DNA from: JAVEVH01 sp964430365
GTDB lineage: Bacteria > Patescibacteriota > Dojkabacteria > SC72
Direction of reading: 5' to 3'
Assembly (NCBI GenBank): GCA_964430365.1
Contig: CAYSEU010000015.1
Coordinates: forward strand, 1-14,914
Length of the DNA stretch: 14,914 nucleotides
The notes beneath the pieces were generated by a model. The model was not told where the DNA came from, ran no database searches, and saw nothing but the letters and a program-made list of their open reading frames with translations. The first letter of the stretch is position 1, and every line of letters begins with the position of its first letter. The position numbers were made by a program, and so were the translations under genes. Of this stretch, positions 7,037 through 13,207 are shown one piece after another.

Positions 7037-7503
7037 CATACATCCAAGACTTTGTATGAGATAGTATTACCTCTTACTTTAAGAGATATTGTATCTCCTA
7101 CTTTGGCTTTTAGTAATTTTCTACCCAGTGGAGATTTGTCAGAAATATAGTTTTTTGTAGGATCTGCTTCAATAGAGGATACTAATTTAATATCTAATAT
7201 TTTATTACCATCCTTAACCTTTATATCCGATCCTATTGATATTTTATCTGGTTCACAGTAATTTTTATCCTTTATTAATTCACAATTATCCAATATATCA
7301 CTAATCTCTTCTATTCTATTTTCTATACCCTGTTTTTCTAATGCAATTACTCCAAGTATAGCATCATCTTCATCACTATCATTCTCTCTGGATTCTTCTA
7401 ATCTATTCGTTACTTCTACTAAATCTTTCTCTTGTAGCTCTTTTAATTCATTAATGAGTTCTTTTTTCTTTTCGATTGTAATCTGGTATTTTTCTGTTTT
7501 CAT
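7033..7503 (-). CDS. GreA/GreB-family transcript cleavage factor paralogue
   Basis: This 156-aa protein has the Gre architecture: an N-terminal antiparallel coiled coil (about 1-75) and a C-terminal FKBP-like domain (about 85-156). The C-terminal SPLGRKLLKAKVGDTI block (124-139) is the best family signature. The coiled-coil tip, which in GreA carries the catalytic acidic pair that enters the RNA polymerase secondary channel, reads ENDSDEDDA (40-48). It is strongly acidic but lacks the canonical GDLSENAEY wording, so the activity may differ from GreA (anti-GreA-like or stress-specific roles are known for Gre homologues). A canonical greA lies about 950 bp away. Single-gene unit with its own promoter at 7544-7572. 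Confidence 0.82.
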   Translation of the reverse strand: MKTEKYQITIEKKKELINELKELQEKDLVEVTNRLEESRENDSDEDDAILGVIALEKQGIENRIEEISDILDNCELIKDKNYCEPDKISIGSDIKVKDGNKILDIKLVSSIEADPTKNYISDKSPLGRKLLKAKVGDTISLKVRGNTISYKVLDVC

Positions 7504-7543
7504 AGGTGTGGGAAATAAACTTATGTATTTATTTTAAATTCTA

Positions 7544-7572
7544 AAGTATTTAGAGTGTCTAAACAAGGTCAA
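7544..7572 (-). promoter_or_regulatory. Candidate promoter of the Gre paralogue with a palindrome in the spacer
   Basis: On the minus strand TTGACC (7567-7572) is followed at 17 nt by ATACTT (7544-7549), a weak -10. The spacer holds the perfect hyphenated palindrome TTTAGA-GTG-TCTAAA (7549-7563, plus strand). That is a position where a repressor or activator could bind, though no binding protein can be named. Confidence 0.35.
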
Positions 7573-7606
7573 ACTATTTACTCAGATATTCACCATTAGA
7601 TATACA

Positions 7607-8251
7607 TTAAGAGGAGGTTTTTTCTCTTCTCCATTCCTCTATTTTTTTATGATGACCCCCTAGTAATACATCAGGTACTTTCCAACCATTAAACTCTTCA
7701 GGTTTAGTATATTGAGGGAAGTCAGGGGTGTCACTATTAAAGGTCTCAGATACAAGGGAATCTTGGTTACCTAGTACACCAGGTATTAATCTTGTAATAC
7801 CATCTACTAGTACTAATGCTGGTAATTCTCCTCCAGAGAGTACATACTCCCCTATGGAGAATTCATAGTCTACTAAATAATCGTGTATTCTTTGATCAAA
7901 ACCTTCATAGTGACCACATAGAATTATATAGTGGGCATCTTTAGATTGAGAGAGTTCTTTTAATTTACTTTGTACTAACTTCTCTCCTTTTGGTGAGGTT
8001 AGCATTACAATACTGTTTTCTTTTCTTAAATCTTTTAAACAGTTAAATATGGGTTCTACTTTCATTACCATACCTGGTCCACCTCCATATGGTGTATCAT
8101 CTATACTCCTATGCTTATCCAATGCCCAATCTCTTAGGTTATATACAGTAATTTTAACTAACCCCTTATCTTGAGCCCTCTTAGGGATACTACTCTCAAT
8201 GTATGGAGTAATTACTTCTGGAAATATTGTTACTATGTCGAATGTAATCAT
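7607..8251 (-). CDS. trmD: tRNA (guanine-N1-)-methyltransferase TrmD
   Basis: TrmD makes m1G37 in tRNAs reading CUN, CCN and CGG codons and prevents +1 frameshifting; it is a SPOUT trefoil-knot dimer. The 214 aa are slightly short for the family (about 225-250) but all signatures are present: YGGGPGMVMK (55-64), LTSPKG (84-89), LCGHYEGFDQRI (111-122), SIGEYVLSGGELPALVLVD (132-150), IPGVLGN (156-162), FPQYTKP (178-184) and VLLGGHHKKIEEWR (195-208). The missing length is at the extreme C-terminus. The ATG lies 7 nt after the 3' CCA of tRNA-Glu on the same strand; there is no SD and no room for a separate promoter. trmD is therefore probably expressed by processing of a tRNA-mRNA transcript. Confidence 0.96.
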   Translation of the reverse strand: MITFDIVTIFPEVITPYIESSIPKRAQDKGLVKITVYNLRDWALDKHRSIDDTPYGGGPGMVMKVEPIFNCLKDLRKENSIVMLTSPKGEKLVQSKLKELSQSKDAHYIILCGHYEGFDQRIHDYLVDYEFSIGEYVLSGGELPALVLVDGITRLIPGVLGNQDSLVSETFNSDTPDFPQYTKPEEFNGWKVPDVLLGGHHKKIEEWRREKTSS

Positions 8252-8258
8252 ATGTTTA

Positions 8259-8333
8259 TGGTACCGCTACGGGGAATCGAACCCCGATTACATGATTGAG
8301 AATCATGTGTCCTAACCGTTAGACGATAGCGGC
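8259..8333 (-). tRNA. tRNA-Glu (anticodon CTC), CCA encoded
   Basis: The minus strand folds into a full cloverleaf of 72 nt plus encoded CCA (8259-8261). Acceptor GCCGCTA pairs with TAGCGGT, D-stem GTCT/GGAC, and anticodon stem CATGA/TCATG with loop TTCTCAA (T33, anticodon CTC, A37). The variable region is TAAT and the T-arm is CGGGG-TTCGATT-CCCCG. The discriminator is A73. The first acceptor pair is a G1-U72 wobble. CTC reads GAG; an essential TTC isoacceptor must lie elsewhere. A promoter just upstream and trmD 7 nt downstream suggest a bicistronic tRNA-trmD transcript. Confidence 0.95.
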
Positions 8334-8344
8334 ATGTCCCAAGT

Positions 8345-8372
8345 ATTCTATCATAAAAGGGTGTTTTCTAAA
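8345..8372 (-). promoter_or_regulatory. Promoter of tRNA-Glu (and probably trmD)
   Basis: On the minus strand TTTAGA (8367-8372) lies 16 nt upstream of TAGAAT (8345-8350). Initiation near 8338 would leave a leader of about 5 nt before the mature tRNA 5' end at 8333. Confidence 0.5.
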
Positions 8373-8387
8373 ATATATCTACTGTTA

Positions 8388-8416
8388 TTGACAAGAGTAT
8401 TAAATATATATAATAT
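8388..8416 (+). promoter_or_regulatory. Promoter of greA
   Basis: A perfect TTGACA (8388-8393) is followed by TATAAT at 8409-8414 (15-nt spacer) or by the overlapping TAATAT at 8411-8416 (17-nt spacer). Initiation near 8421-8423 gives a leader of about 24 nt to the ATG at 8446. This also shows that an in-frame TTG at 8416 cannot be the translation start. Confidence 0.7.
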
Positions 8417-8445
8417 TGCTCGGAACTAAGTTATATATTAGTCAA

Positions 8446-8916
8446 ATGGGAGAAAATAACTCAAAAGTACTTCTTACAAAGGAAGGACTTAAGAAATTAG
8501 AAAAAGAGCTTAAAAGGAGAGAAGGTAGTTTAAGAAACAAGCTTCAAGAAACTCTTAACCAGATGAGAAGTCAGGGTGATTTAAGAGAGAATGATGGATA
8601 TACAATGGCTGTAGAAGATTTCCAAAACAATGAGGAGAAGATCTTGGAGATTAAGCAGACTATAGAGAATGCAGAGATAGTGATTAAAAGAAAGAGTAGT
8701 AAGGTAGAATTGGGCTCTATTGTAACTATTGAGTGTGAGGGAGGAAAGCATAAAACTTTTAATATTGTAGGAGAGAATGAGGCTAGTCCTTTAGAATCAA
8801 AAATATCATATAAATCACCAATAGGGAGTTCTTTATTAGATAAAAAGAAGGGTAGTAAGGTAACAATAGAGACTCCTGCTGGTAAAACCTCATGTAAGAT
8901 TATCTCTATTGAGTAG
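8446..8916 (+). CDS. greA: Transcription elongation factor GreA
   Basis: GreA rescues backtracked RNA polymerase by stimulating intrinsic transcript cleavage. From ATG 8446 the protein has 156 aa, normal for GreA. The N-terminal coiled coil contains the canonical tip motif QGDLREND-GYTMAVEDFQ (43-60), with the acidic pair that coordinates catalytic Mg2+. The C-terminal domain includes ASPLESKISYKSPIGSSLL (113-131), the family's SPxG motif. The frame continues upstream to a TTG at 8416, but that codon lies in the -10 region. No SD precedes the ATG. It is divergent from tRNA-Glu/trmD and ends 4 nt before the convergent pyrH stop. Confidence 0.94.
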   Translation: MGENNSKVLLTKEGLKKLEKELKRREGSLRNKLQETLNQMRSQGDLRENDGYTMAVEDFQNNEEKILEIKQTIENAEIVIKRKSSKVELGSIVTIECEGGKHKTFNIVGENEASPLESKISYKSPIGSSLLDKKKGSKVTIETPAGKTSCKIISIE

Positions 8917-8920
8917 TCTT

Positions 8921-9625
8921 TCAGCTGTGAATAAATGTTCCCTCATTTAATATCTTGTTTATCTCATCTATTTCATAGAGTAGTTTACCACCTGTTACAT
9001 GGAAAGAGATTCTTTTCTTTTCACAAAATATTGAACACTTCGCATCTACAGGAATATGAGCATTAGGTATTAAATCCTGTTCAGGTACTATTTCAAACAT
9101 CCGGAAATACTCTGCCCAAGTCATATCTCTAATAGGGGTTGCATCAAAGAATTCTTTTGGATCTTTATCATATATAAAGTCTACATTAGATATTTTATAT
9201 ACCCTTTCCGTATGTATTGTATCTGCAAATACAGCAGCATCCATATCTGTACTCCAACCTACCTTTAACCCTCCACTTACCATATTACCCTTAGGATTGT
9301 AGTTTAAATATTCATATGCATCTCCTAATGTTTTAGGAACATATATATCTTTGTCTTCCAGATATGCTGCTAGTATAGTGGCATTGGTTTGTGTAATAGA
9401 CATAGCTATACTGTGTATTCCATTAATATCCTTAATATTTTCAGATACCTTCCCCTCTATATTTCTTGAAAGACCTCCTCCTCCTGTTACTAATACAATA
9501 TGGTTGTAAGATTCCTTGTTATCCCAATACCATTTTTTGAGTCTTTTAAATAGGTCAAAATTAATATTTAATAGGTGGTCATACAGTATTGAACCTCCCA
9601 CTTTTAATACAATGTCTTTTTTCAT
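8921..9625 (-). CDS. pyrH: UMP kinase-like protein (amino acid kinase fold)
   Basis: This 234-aa protein has the amino acid kinase fold and is most like PyrH, which phosphorylates UMP to UDP. Visible motifs are VLKVGGSIL (6-14), the glycine-rich VTGGGGLSR (46-54), HSIAMSITQTNATILAAYL (71-89; compare HxIGxxxTxxNAxLLA in archaeal-type UMP kinases), VGWSTDMDAAV (122-132; compare PGxSTDAVA) and NVDFIYDKDP (147-156; canonical TxVDGVYxxDP). The sequence is diverged, so another member of the fold cannot be fully excluded, but the order and length fit UMP kinase. Its ATG overlaps the TGA of the upstream membrane-protein gene (ATGA), indicating translational coupling. It ends with TGA. Confidence 0.8.
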   Translation of the reverse strand: MKKDIVLKVGGSILYDHLLNINFDLFKRLKKWYWDNKESYNHIVLVTGGGGLSRNIEGKVSENIKDINGIHSIAMSITQTNATILAAYLEDKDIYVPKTLGDAYEYLNYNPKGNMVSGGLKVGWSTDMDAAVFADTIHTERVYKISNVDFIYDKDPKEFFDATPIRDMTWAEYFRMFEIVPEQDLIPNAHIPVDAKCSIFCEKKRISFHVTGGKLLYEIDEINKILNEGTFIHS

Positions 9626-10413
9626 ATGTTAAGAATTAATATTAATGCTAAAAGAGAATAGATGAAAGGTAATAAATATTCAACTAATTTTAACTTACCT
9701 GCAAACCTAATATTCCAAAGAGAGAGTATTAGGTAGAAAGCCAATGTACTAATTGCAGGTAACATAAAAATATTTGTACTTATTAAAAACCCAGAGGTTA
9801 AGGTTACAAATGCAGAGGATATTAAACTCATGACTAAAGCAGACATACTCTCTTTTCTATGTATTTTAATATCAGACCAGAAGAGGATAAAAGAGAAGAT
9901 GAATACGATAGGGAGAACATACCAAATAACTATTCCGAGTCTAATTACTACACTACTTAAAAAGAAGAATGTAGCTATACACATAAAATCAAAGATAGCT
10001 CTTGTTTGACTCTCTATACTGTATATTTTGTTAAAAGAGCTTTTAATATTCAGGAACAAAATGAATAGTAATACCATTGATATTCCTATTAATACCAAAT
10101 CCATTAAAAACAGGGTATTAAAATATATATATGCTAGTAGTGATGTATAGAAGAGAAGAGGTAGTGCTACATTAGTAAAGAATCTTTCTCTTAGTGAAAT
10201 CCTTTGTATTACTTCACTGTATTGAGATATTTTTCTTCCTGAGTAAAGAGTAAATGCTCTAACAAACCAAGTTAGAATTAATAGGTTACCTAATATTCCA
10301 CTAAGTAAATATATATTATTTTGTGAATGAGTAGAGTATGCAAAATATACTGTACTAAGTACAATAAGGAGTAGGTAAAATATCTCATTTTTAAAATCTA
10401 TTTTCTTTTTCAA
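9622..10413 (-). CDS. Multi-pass membrane protein, function unknown
   Basis: This is a 263-aa integral membrane protein with about nine hydrophobic helices (near 10-27, 35-55, 79-97, 101-122, 138-157, 160-179, 191-212, 214-234 and 243-262). The loops are short and basic (YSGRKISQYSEVIQRISLRER, about 57-77, is the longest). No catalytic motif or known transporter signature is visible. The start is a TTG, preceded directly by an in-frame TAA. It lies 17 nt after the CAP-domain gene and is coupled by ATGA to pyrH, so the three form an operon. I do not recognise the family; a cell-envelope role is a guess from its neighbour. Confidence 0.7.
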   Translation of the reverse strand: MKKKIDFKNEIFYLLLIVLSTVYFAYSTHSQNNIYLLSGILGNLLILTWFVRAFTLYSGRKISQYSEVIQRISLRERFFTNVALPLLFYTSLLAYIYFNTLFLMDLVLIGISMVLLFILFLNIKSSFNKIYSIESQTRAIFDFMCIATFFFLSSVVIRLGIVIWYVLPIVFIFSFILFWSDIKIHRKESMSALVMSLISSAFVTLTSGFLISTNIFMLPAISTLAFYLILSLWNIRFAGKLKLVEYLLPFIYSLLALILILNI

Positions 10414-10430
10414 TTATAGGCAGTATTAAA

Positions 10431-11819
10431 TTACACAAGACCCCCGAAACCTTTAAATGCTCCTACTAATATTATTAACCACCAAGCCCCTACTGTGAAT
10501 AGTTCCCCAGCACTCTTTCCTAATCTTCCTTTTCTCCAATATACGTATATTTCTATACTAAGTAATATAAAGATAAATCCCACTATAATCAAACTAATAC
10601 CATCTGTAGTACCTATTACATTCCTTAACCAAAGAACTAAATTTGTACCAAAATCAGTAGAGTCTTCATTTCCTTCTAGGAAATATTCTGATATATCTAT
10701 TTCGGAGATATTACCTGCTTCATCTGTTGCCATTAGTACAGATCTGTCCCCTATATCTTCTTGAGGTATACTTAGGGTAGCAACGTTTTCTTTAGTAAGT
10801 TCTAAATCAAATGTTTTATCTCCTGTAACAAATTTTAATTCTGTAGTATCTGGAGAGTAAGAGAATTGTAGTTCAAAAAGATCCATATCTTTTTTAACCA
10901 TAATTGTAGATTGATTTACACTAGGTGGTGTTGAATCTATTGTAAATGTAACTACATCAGATTTAATATTTTCCCCTTTAACTTGAGCTTGTATATCATG
11001 CTCTCCTTCTTCCCAATCAGTTACTTTATCAAATTCCCAGTTATCTGAATTACTTTCTGTTTCTCCTACTAAGCTATCACTACTTAATATCTCAACGGTA
11101 TACTCTCCTGTGATATTACTTGTCTCTCCCTTTATATCTACATTAGCGTCATCAACCACTTCTTCCATTTTAGGGCTAGTTATACTAATAGATTTAATTT
11201 CTCCATTTTCCTTTATACTTGGCACTATTGGTTCTGTAACTGTGTCTGATTTTACAGTAGAGGTTGGTGAGAATGTTTGAGTAGTTGGGTTCCCAAACAT
11301 TTGGACTACAAGTATTGTTTCTTTTCCTAAGAGAGTTCCTTCTACTACAGCTACTCCAATATCTTTGTACTTACCACTCATGATGTTTTCTTTGTGAGTA
11401 GGGCTAGCCATCCACGCTTCATGTACACCCTCTGCTGTTCTAAATCCTTTTGCTAAATTCTCTCCAGCATAGACATATGTATAACCTGCTTGAGTGATAA
11501 ACATCCAAGGGGTTTCACCATTAGGGCCATAATGATCCCAGTACTGTTCTTCAAACATGTTATTTGCCTTAGCAGTAGCTGCTGCAGCTAACTTAGCATT
11601 TGTATTTAGGGTATTTAAACCAACTGCTGCTCTCTCTTGGTTTGTTAACATTATTATATTAGATGGAGTTATACTACTAGCCATAGCCTGAGGTATGCCT
11701 AGCAAGCCCCCAAAGGTGTTCACAAAGACCAGAATGATAGTATATGTAACTAAGGCTACCTTTCTTAAAAGAATAGGCTTATAACTGTTCTCTTTACTTG
11801 GAATAAATAGTTTCCTCAC
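10431..11819 (-). CDS. Membrane-anchored CAP-domain (SCP/PR-1-like) surface protein
   Basis: From GTG 11819 the protein has 462 aa. A short basic N-terminus (VRKLFIPSKENSYKP) leads into a transmembrane or signal segment at 18-41. A CAP domain follows at about 53-176, with the four cavity residues visible: H96 (WDHYGPNG), E120 (YAGENLA), E134 (VHEAW) and H142 (SPTHKENIM). Two Ig-like beta domains cover about 210-385, and the C-terminus has two hydrophobic helices (407-427 and 438-460). The protein is thus exported and anchored at both ends. CAP proteins are secreted and often bind lipids or peptidoglycan; the function here is unknown. The frame stays open to ATG 11936, but that extension reads through the RAYT inverted repeat and lacks family features, so I prefer 11819. 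Confidence 0.87.
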   Translation of the reverse strand: MRKLFIPSKENSYKPILLRKVALVTYTIILVFVNTFGGLLGIPQAMASSITPSNIIMLTNQERAAVGLNTLNTNAKLAAAATAKANNMFEEQYWDHYGPNGETPWMFITQAGYTYVYAGENLAKGFRTAEGVHEAWMASPTHKENIMSGKYKDIGVAVVEGTLLGKETILVVQMFGNPTTQTFSPTSTVKSDTVTEPIVPSIKENGEIKSISITSPKMEEVVDDANVDIKGETSNITGEYTVEILSSDSLVGETESNSDNWEFDKVTDWEEGEHDIQAQVKGENIKSDVVTFTIDSTPPSVNQSTIMVKKDMDLFELQFSYSPDTTELKFVTGDKTFDLELTKENVATLSIPQEDIGDRSVLMATDEAGNISEIDISEYFLEGNEDSTDFGTNLVLWLRNVIGTTDGISLIIVGFIFILLSIEIYVYWRKGRLGKSAGELFTVGAWWLIILVGAFKGFGGLV

Positions 11820-11868
11820 TTTTTTGGCAGATAGTGCAAGTAATATATTTATATATACTAGCAACTTA

Positions 11869-11891
11869 AAGCCTTGCTTGCAAAGCCCATA
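11869..11891. repeat. Left terminal inverted repeat of the RAYT module
   Basis: AAGCCTTGCTT (11869-11879), six variable bases, then CCCATA (11886-11891): the reverse complement of the right end. It lies 50 bp upstream of the proposed GTG start of the CAP-domain gene. Confidence 0.7.
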
Positions 11892-11998
11892 ATTTTGAAG
11901 ATGATGTATAAATGCTTTTTTCTCAAAGATATTCACTTACAAGTTTAAATTCCTTTTTTAAGAAAAATTTAAGAACTAAAATATACAATATCCATTAT

Positions 11999-12448
11999 AT
12001 GTATAAACAAAAAACATTCCGTCCAAATTCTTTCTATCATATCTATAACAGGGGAAATAGAAAAAATTTAATATATTTTCAGCAAGAAGACTATTCTAGA
12101 TTCATATCTTTGCAATATCGTTTTCTTAAATTTTACAATCTAATAATATACTCCTATTGCCTAATGCCCAATCATTTTCATATATTAATTTATTCCGGCT
12201 CCAGGCCCGGAGAGATTACTCCGTACATGCATAGGTTTATGACCTCTTATGCAATATATCTCAATAAAAAATATCACTTAGTTGGAAGAGTTTTCCAAAG
12301 TCCCTATAAATCAAAGTATATACCAAAAAACGAAGTCCTTAAAAAGGTAACTAAATATATAAAAGATAATCCCGTCAAAGCAGGTTTAGTAAGACATAGT
12401 CATGATTATAAATGGTTAATGGAGGCTTCAATGATAGATTTTGTATAA
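11999..12448 (+). CDS. REP-associated tyrosine transposase (Y1 / HUH family)
   Basis: This is a 149-aa Y1 transposase of the TnpA-REP (RAYT) type, which cuts and rejoins single-stranded hairpin DNA. It shows the N-terminal FYHIYNRGNRKNLIYF block (12-27), the HUH motif H59-F-H61 within LMPNHFHILI, GRVFQSPYKS (96-105) and the catalytic tyrosine Y120 in KYIKDNPVKAGLVR. All catalytic residues are present and the frame is intact, so the enzyme may be active. The frame is open upstream to about 11912, but homology starts at Met 11999, 9 nt after a TACAAT box (11984-11989). There is no SD. It is divergent from the CAP-domain gene and is bounded by the terminal inverted repeats. Confidence 0.93.
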   Translation: MYKQKTFRPNSFYHIYNRGNRKNLIYFQQEDYSRFISLQYRFLKFYNLIIYSYCLMPNHFHILIYSGSRPGEITPYMHRFMTSYAIYLNKKYHLVGRVFQSPYKSKYIPKNEVLKKVTKYIKDNPVKAGLVRHSHDYKWLMEASMIDFV

Positions 12449-12477
12449 GAAGTAAAGTTTTCACACCTATACACTCC

Positions 12478-12500
12478 TATGGGATACGTAAGCAAGGCTT
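12478..12500. repeat. Right terminal inverted repeat of the RAYT module
   Basis: TATGGG (12478-12483), six variable bases, AAGCAAGGCTT (12490-12500). It begins 30 nt after the transposase stop and ends 10 nt before the U-tract of the HU terminator. Confidence 0.7.
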
Positions 12501-12509
12501 AGGCTTCAT

Positions 12510-12542
12510 AAAAAAAAGAAAAGTCCGAGTCAGGACTCGGAC
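12510..12542 (-). terminator. Rho-independent terminator of the HU gene
   Basis: On the minus strand a perfect 8-bp GC-rich stem, GTCCGAGT/ACTCGGAC (12523-12530 and 12535-12542) with a 4-nt loop, is followed by a T-rich tract (TTTTCTTTTTTTT, 12522 to 12510). It lies about 43 nt downstream of the HU stop codon. Confidence 0.9.
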
Positions 12543-12548
12543 CTTCTC

Positions 12549-12567
12549 TTCTCTCATCTCGAGAGAA
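12549..12567 (-). other. Second hairpin in the HU 3' untranslated region
   Basis: TTCTCTC (12549-12555) and GAGAGAA (12561-12567) form a perfect 7-bp stem with a 5-nt loop between the HU stop codon and the terminator. It has no U-tract of its own and may protect the 3' end of the mRNA. Confidence 0.5.
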
Positions 12568-12584
12568 ATGCCGGCAGAAATATC

Positions 12585-12857
12585 TTACTTAACAGCAACC
12601 TTAAGTGCTTTTCCAGCTTTGAAAGCAGGAACTTTGGTAGCTGGCAAGTTGATCTTTTCTAAAGTCTTTGGATTGATTCCAACTCTTGCTGCTCTTTCTC
12701 TAACTTCGAATTTACCGAAACCAGTTAAAAGAACAGGATCACCTGCCTTAAGCGCATAGGTAATAGCCTCGAATACTCCGTCTACAGCATCAGCTGATTG
12801 CTTTTTAGTAAGTCCTGCTGACTTTGCAACTCTATCTACTAAATCTTTTTTTAACAT
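12585..12857 (-). CDS. hup: DNA-binding protein HU
   Basis: This is a 90-aa HU/IHF-family nucleoid protein, exactly the normal length. An N-terminal helical dimerisation domain (MLKKDLVDRVAKSAGLTKKQ onwards) is followed by LLTGFGKFEVRERAAR (43-58), the GINPKT element with the intercalating proline at the tip of the beta arm, and the C-terminal KVPAFKAGKALKVAVK. The lone copy here suggests a homodimer; HU rather than IHF because no IHF-specific partner is seen. It has the only strong SD in the window, a TTGACG/TATTTT promoter, and its own terminator, so it is a highly expressed single-gene unit. Confidence 0.97.
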   Translation of the reverse strand: MLKKDLVDRVAKSAGLTKKQSADAVDGVFEAITYALKAGDPVLLTGFGKFEVRERAARVGINPKTLEKINLPATKVPAFKAGKALKVAVK

Positions 12858-12865
12858 TTTCTTTG

Positions 12866-12874
12866 ACCTCCTTT
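12866..12874 (-). promoter_or_regulatory. Strong Shine-Dalgarno of the HU gene
   Basis: AAAGGAGGT on the minus strand, 8 nt before the HU ATG. It shows that the host ribosome keeps a working anti-SD, although most other genes in the window lack such a site. Confidence 0.85.
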
Positions 12875-12892
12875 CTTAGAGATATGGATGCC

Positions 12893-12918
12893 ACAAATCC
12901 TGATATCACATGATTTGT
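12893..12918. promoter_or_regulatory. Hairpin in the HU leader
   Basis: ACAAATC (12893-12899) and GATTTGT (12912-12918) form a 7-bp stem with a 12-nt loop. It lies near the 5' end of the predicted ~70-nt HU leader and could be an operator or an mRNA-stabilising structure. Confidence 0.4.
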
Positions 12919-12932
12919 AGTATCACATCAAT

Positions 12933-12961
12933 AAAATATTGTATATTAGAGGCTTCGTCAA
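12933..12961 (-). promoter_or_regulatory. Promoter of the HU gene
   Basis: On the minus strand TTGACG (12956-12961) and TATTTT (12933-12938) are spaced by exactly 17 nt. Initiation near 12926 would give a leader of about 69 nt carrying the hairpin and SD. Confidence 0.65.
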
Positions 12962-13207
12962 GAACGTTTTTGTTATAGGACTTTTTAAGATATCCGCTAA
13001 AAAGTCTTTAGTTAAGATAGTTTTTAATTAAAAATGTATAACTTTCTTTATACATTTATACGTAGCTCTTTCATATCTCTTTTGAAAAAGTCTTGGTATT
13101 TCAACATATTTGATAAAAACCTCTTTCTAACAACATTCCTATGACATATTTTCTTAACAACTTGAAGAATGAAAATTGTAAAAAATATGACTAAAATTTG
13201 AACAGTT
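12962..13207. other. AT-rich intergenic region with two perfect hairpins
   Basis: No gene of normal size is present between the HU promoter and the rny terminator. Two perfect 9-bp stems are visible: GACTTTTTA/TAAAAAGTC (12979-12987 and 12998-13006, 10-nt loop) and AATGTATAA/TTATACATT (13033-13041 and 13048-13056, 6-nt loop). A 19-codon minus-strand reading frame (ATG 13107, TAA 13048) exists but has nothing to support it. I recognise no tmRNA, RNase P, 6S or SRP RNA sequence. A small RNA is possible but unproven. Confidence 0.4.

Larger units (their letters stand above)
11869..12500. mobile_element. RAYT module bounded by 23-bp imperfect terminal inverted repeats
   Basis: A 632-bp unit contains one gene, the Y1 transposase at 11999-12448. 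Its ends are inverted copies of TATGGG-N6-AAGCAAGGCTT (right end 12478-12500; left end is the reverse complement at 11869-11891), identical at 19 of 23 positions by hand count. The 11-bp core AAGCAAGGCTT can itself form a small AAGC/GCTT hairpin. On the left the adjacent bases allow a longer GCTTTG-CAAG-CAAGGC hairpin. RAYT genes are typically single-copy and flanked by inverted REP palindromes, which this arrangement resembles. Confidence 0.7.

Noticed and set aside
8416..8445. TTG at 8416 as greA start
   Set aside because: It overlaps the -10 region of the greA promoter; ATG 8446 gives the normal GreA length.
11820..11936. ATG at 11936 as start of the CAP-domain gene
   Set aside because: The added 39 residues read through the left inverted repeat of the RAYT module. 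GTG 11819 starts directly before the basic segment and first membrane helix. An older start cannot be fully excluded.
12412..12759. Plus-strand frame across the HU gene
   Set aside because: It is antisense to a clearly functional HU gene and crosses its terminator; no protein features.
13048..13107. 19-codon minus-strand frame in the HU-rny gap
   Set aside because: Too short, no clear ribosome site, overlaps a hairpin arm; expected by chance.
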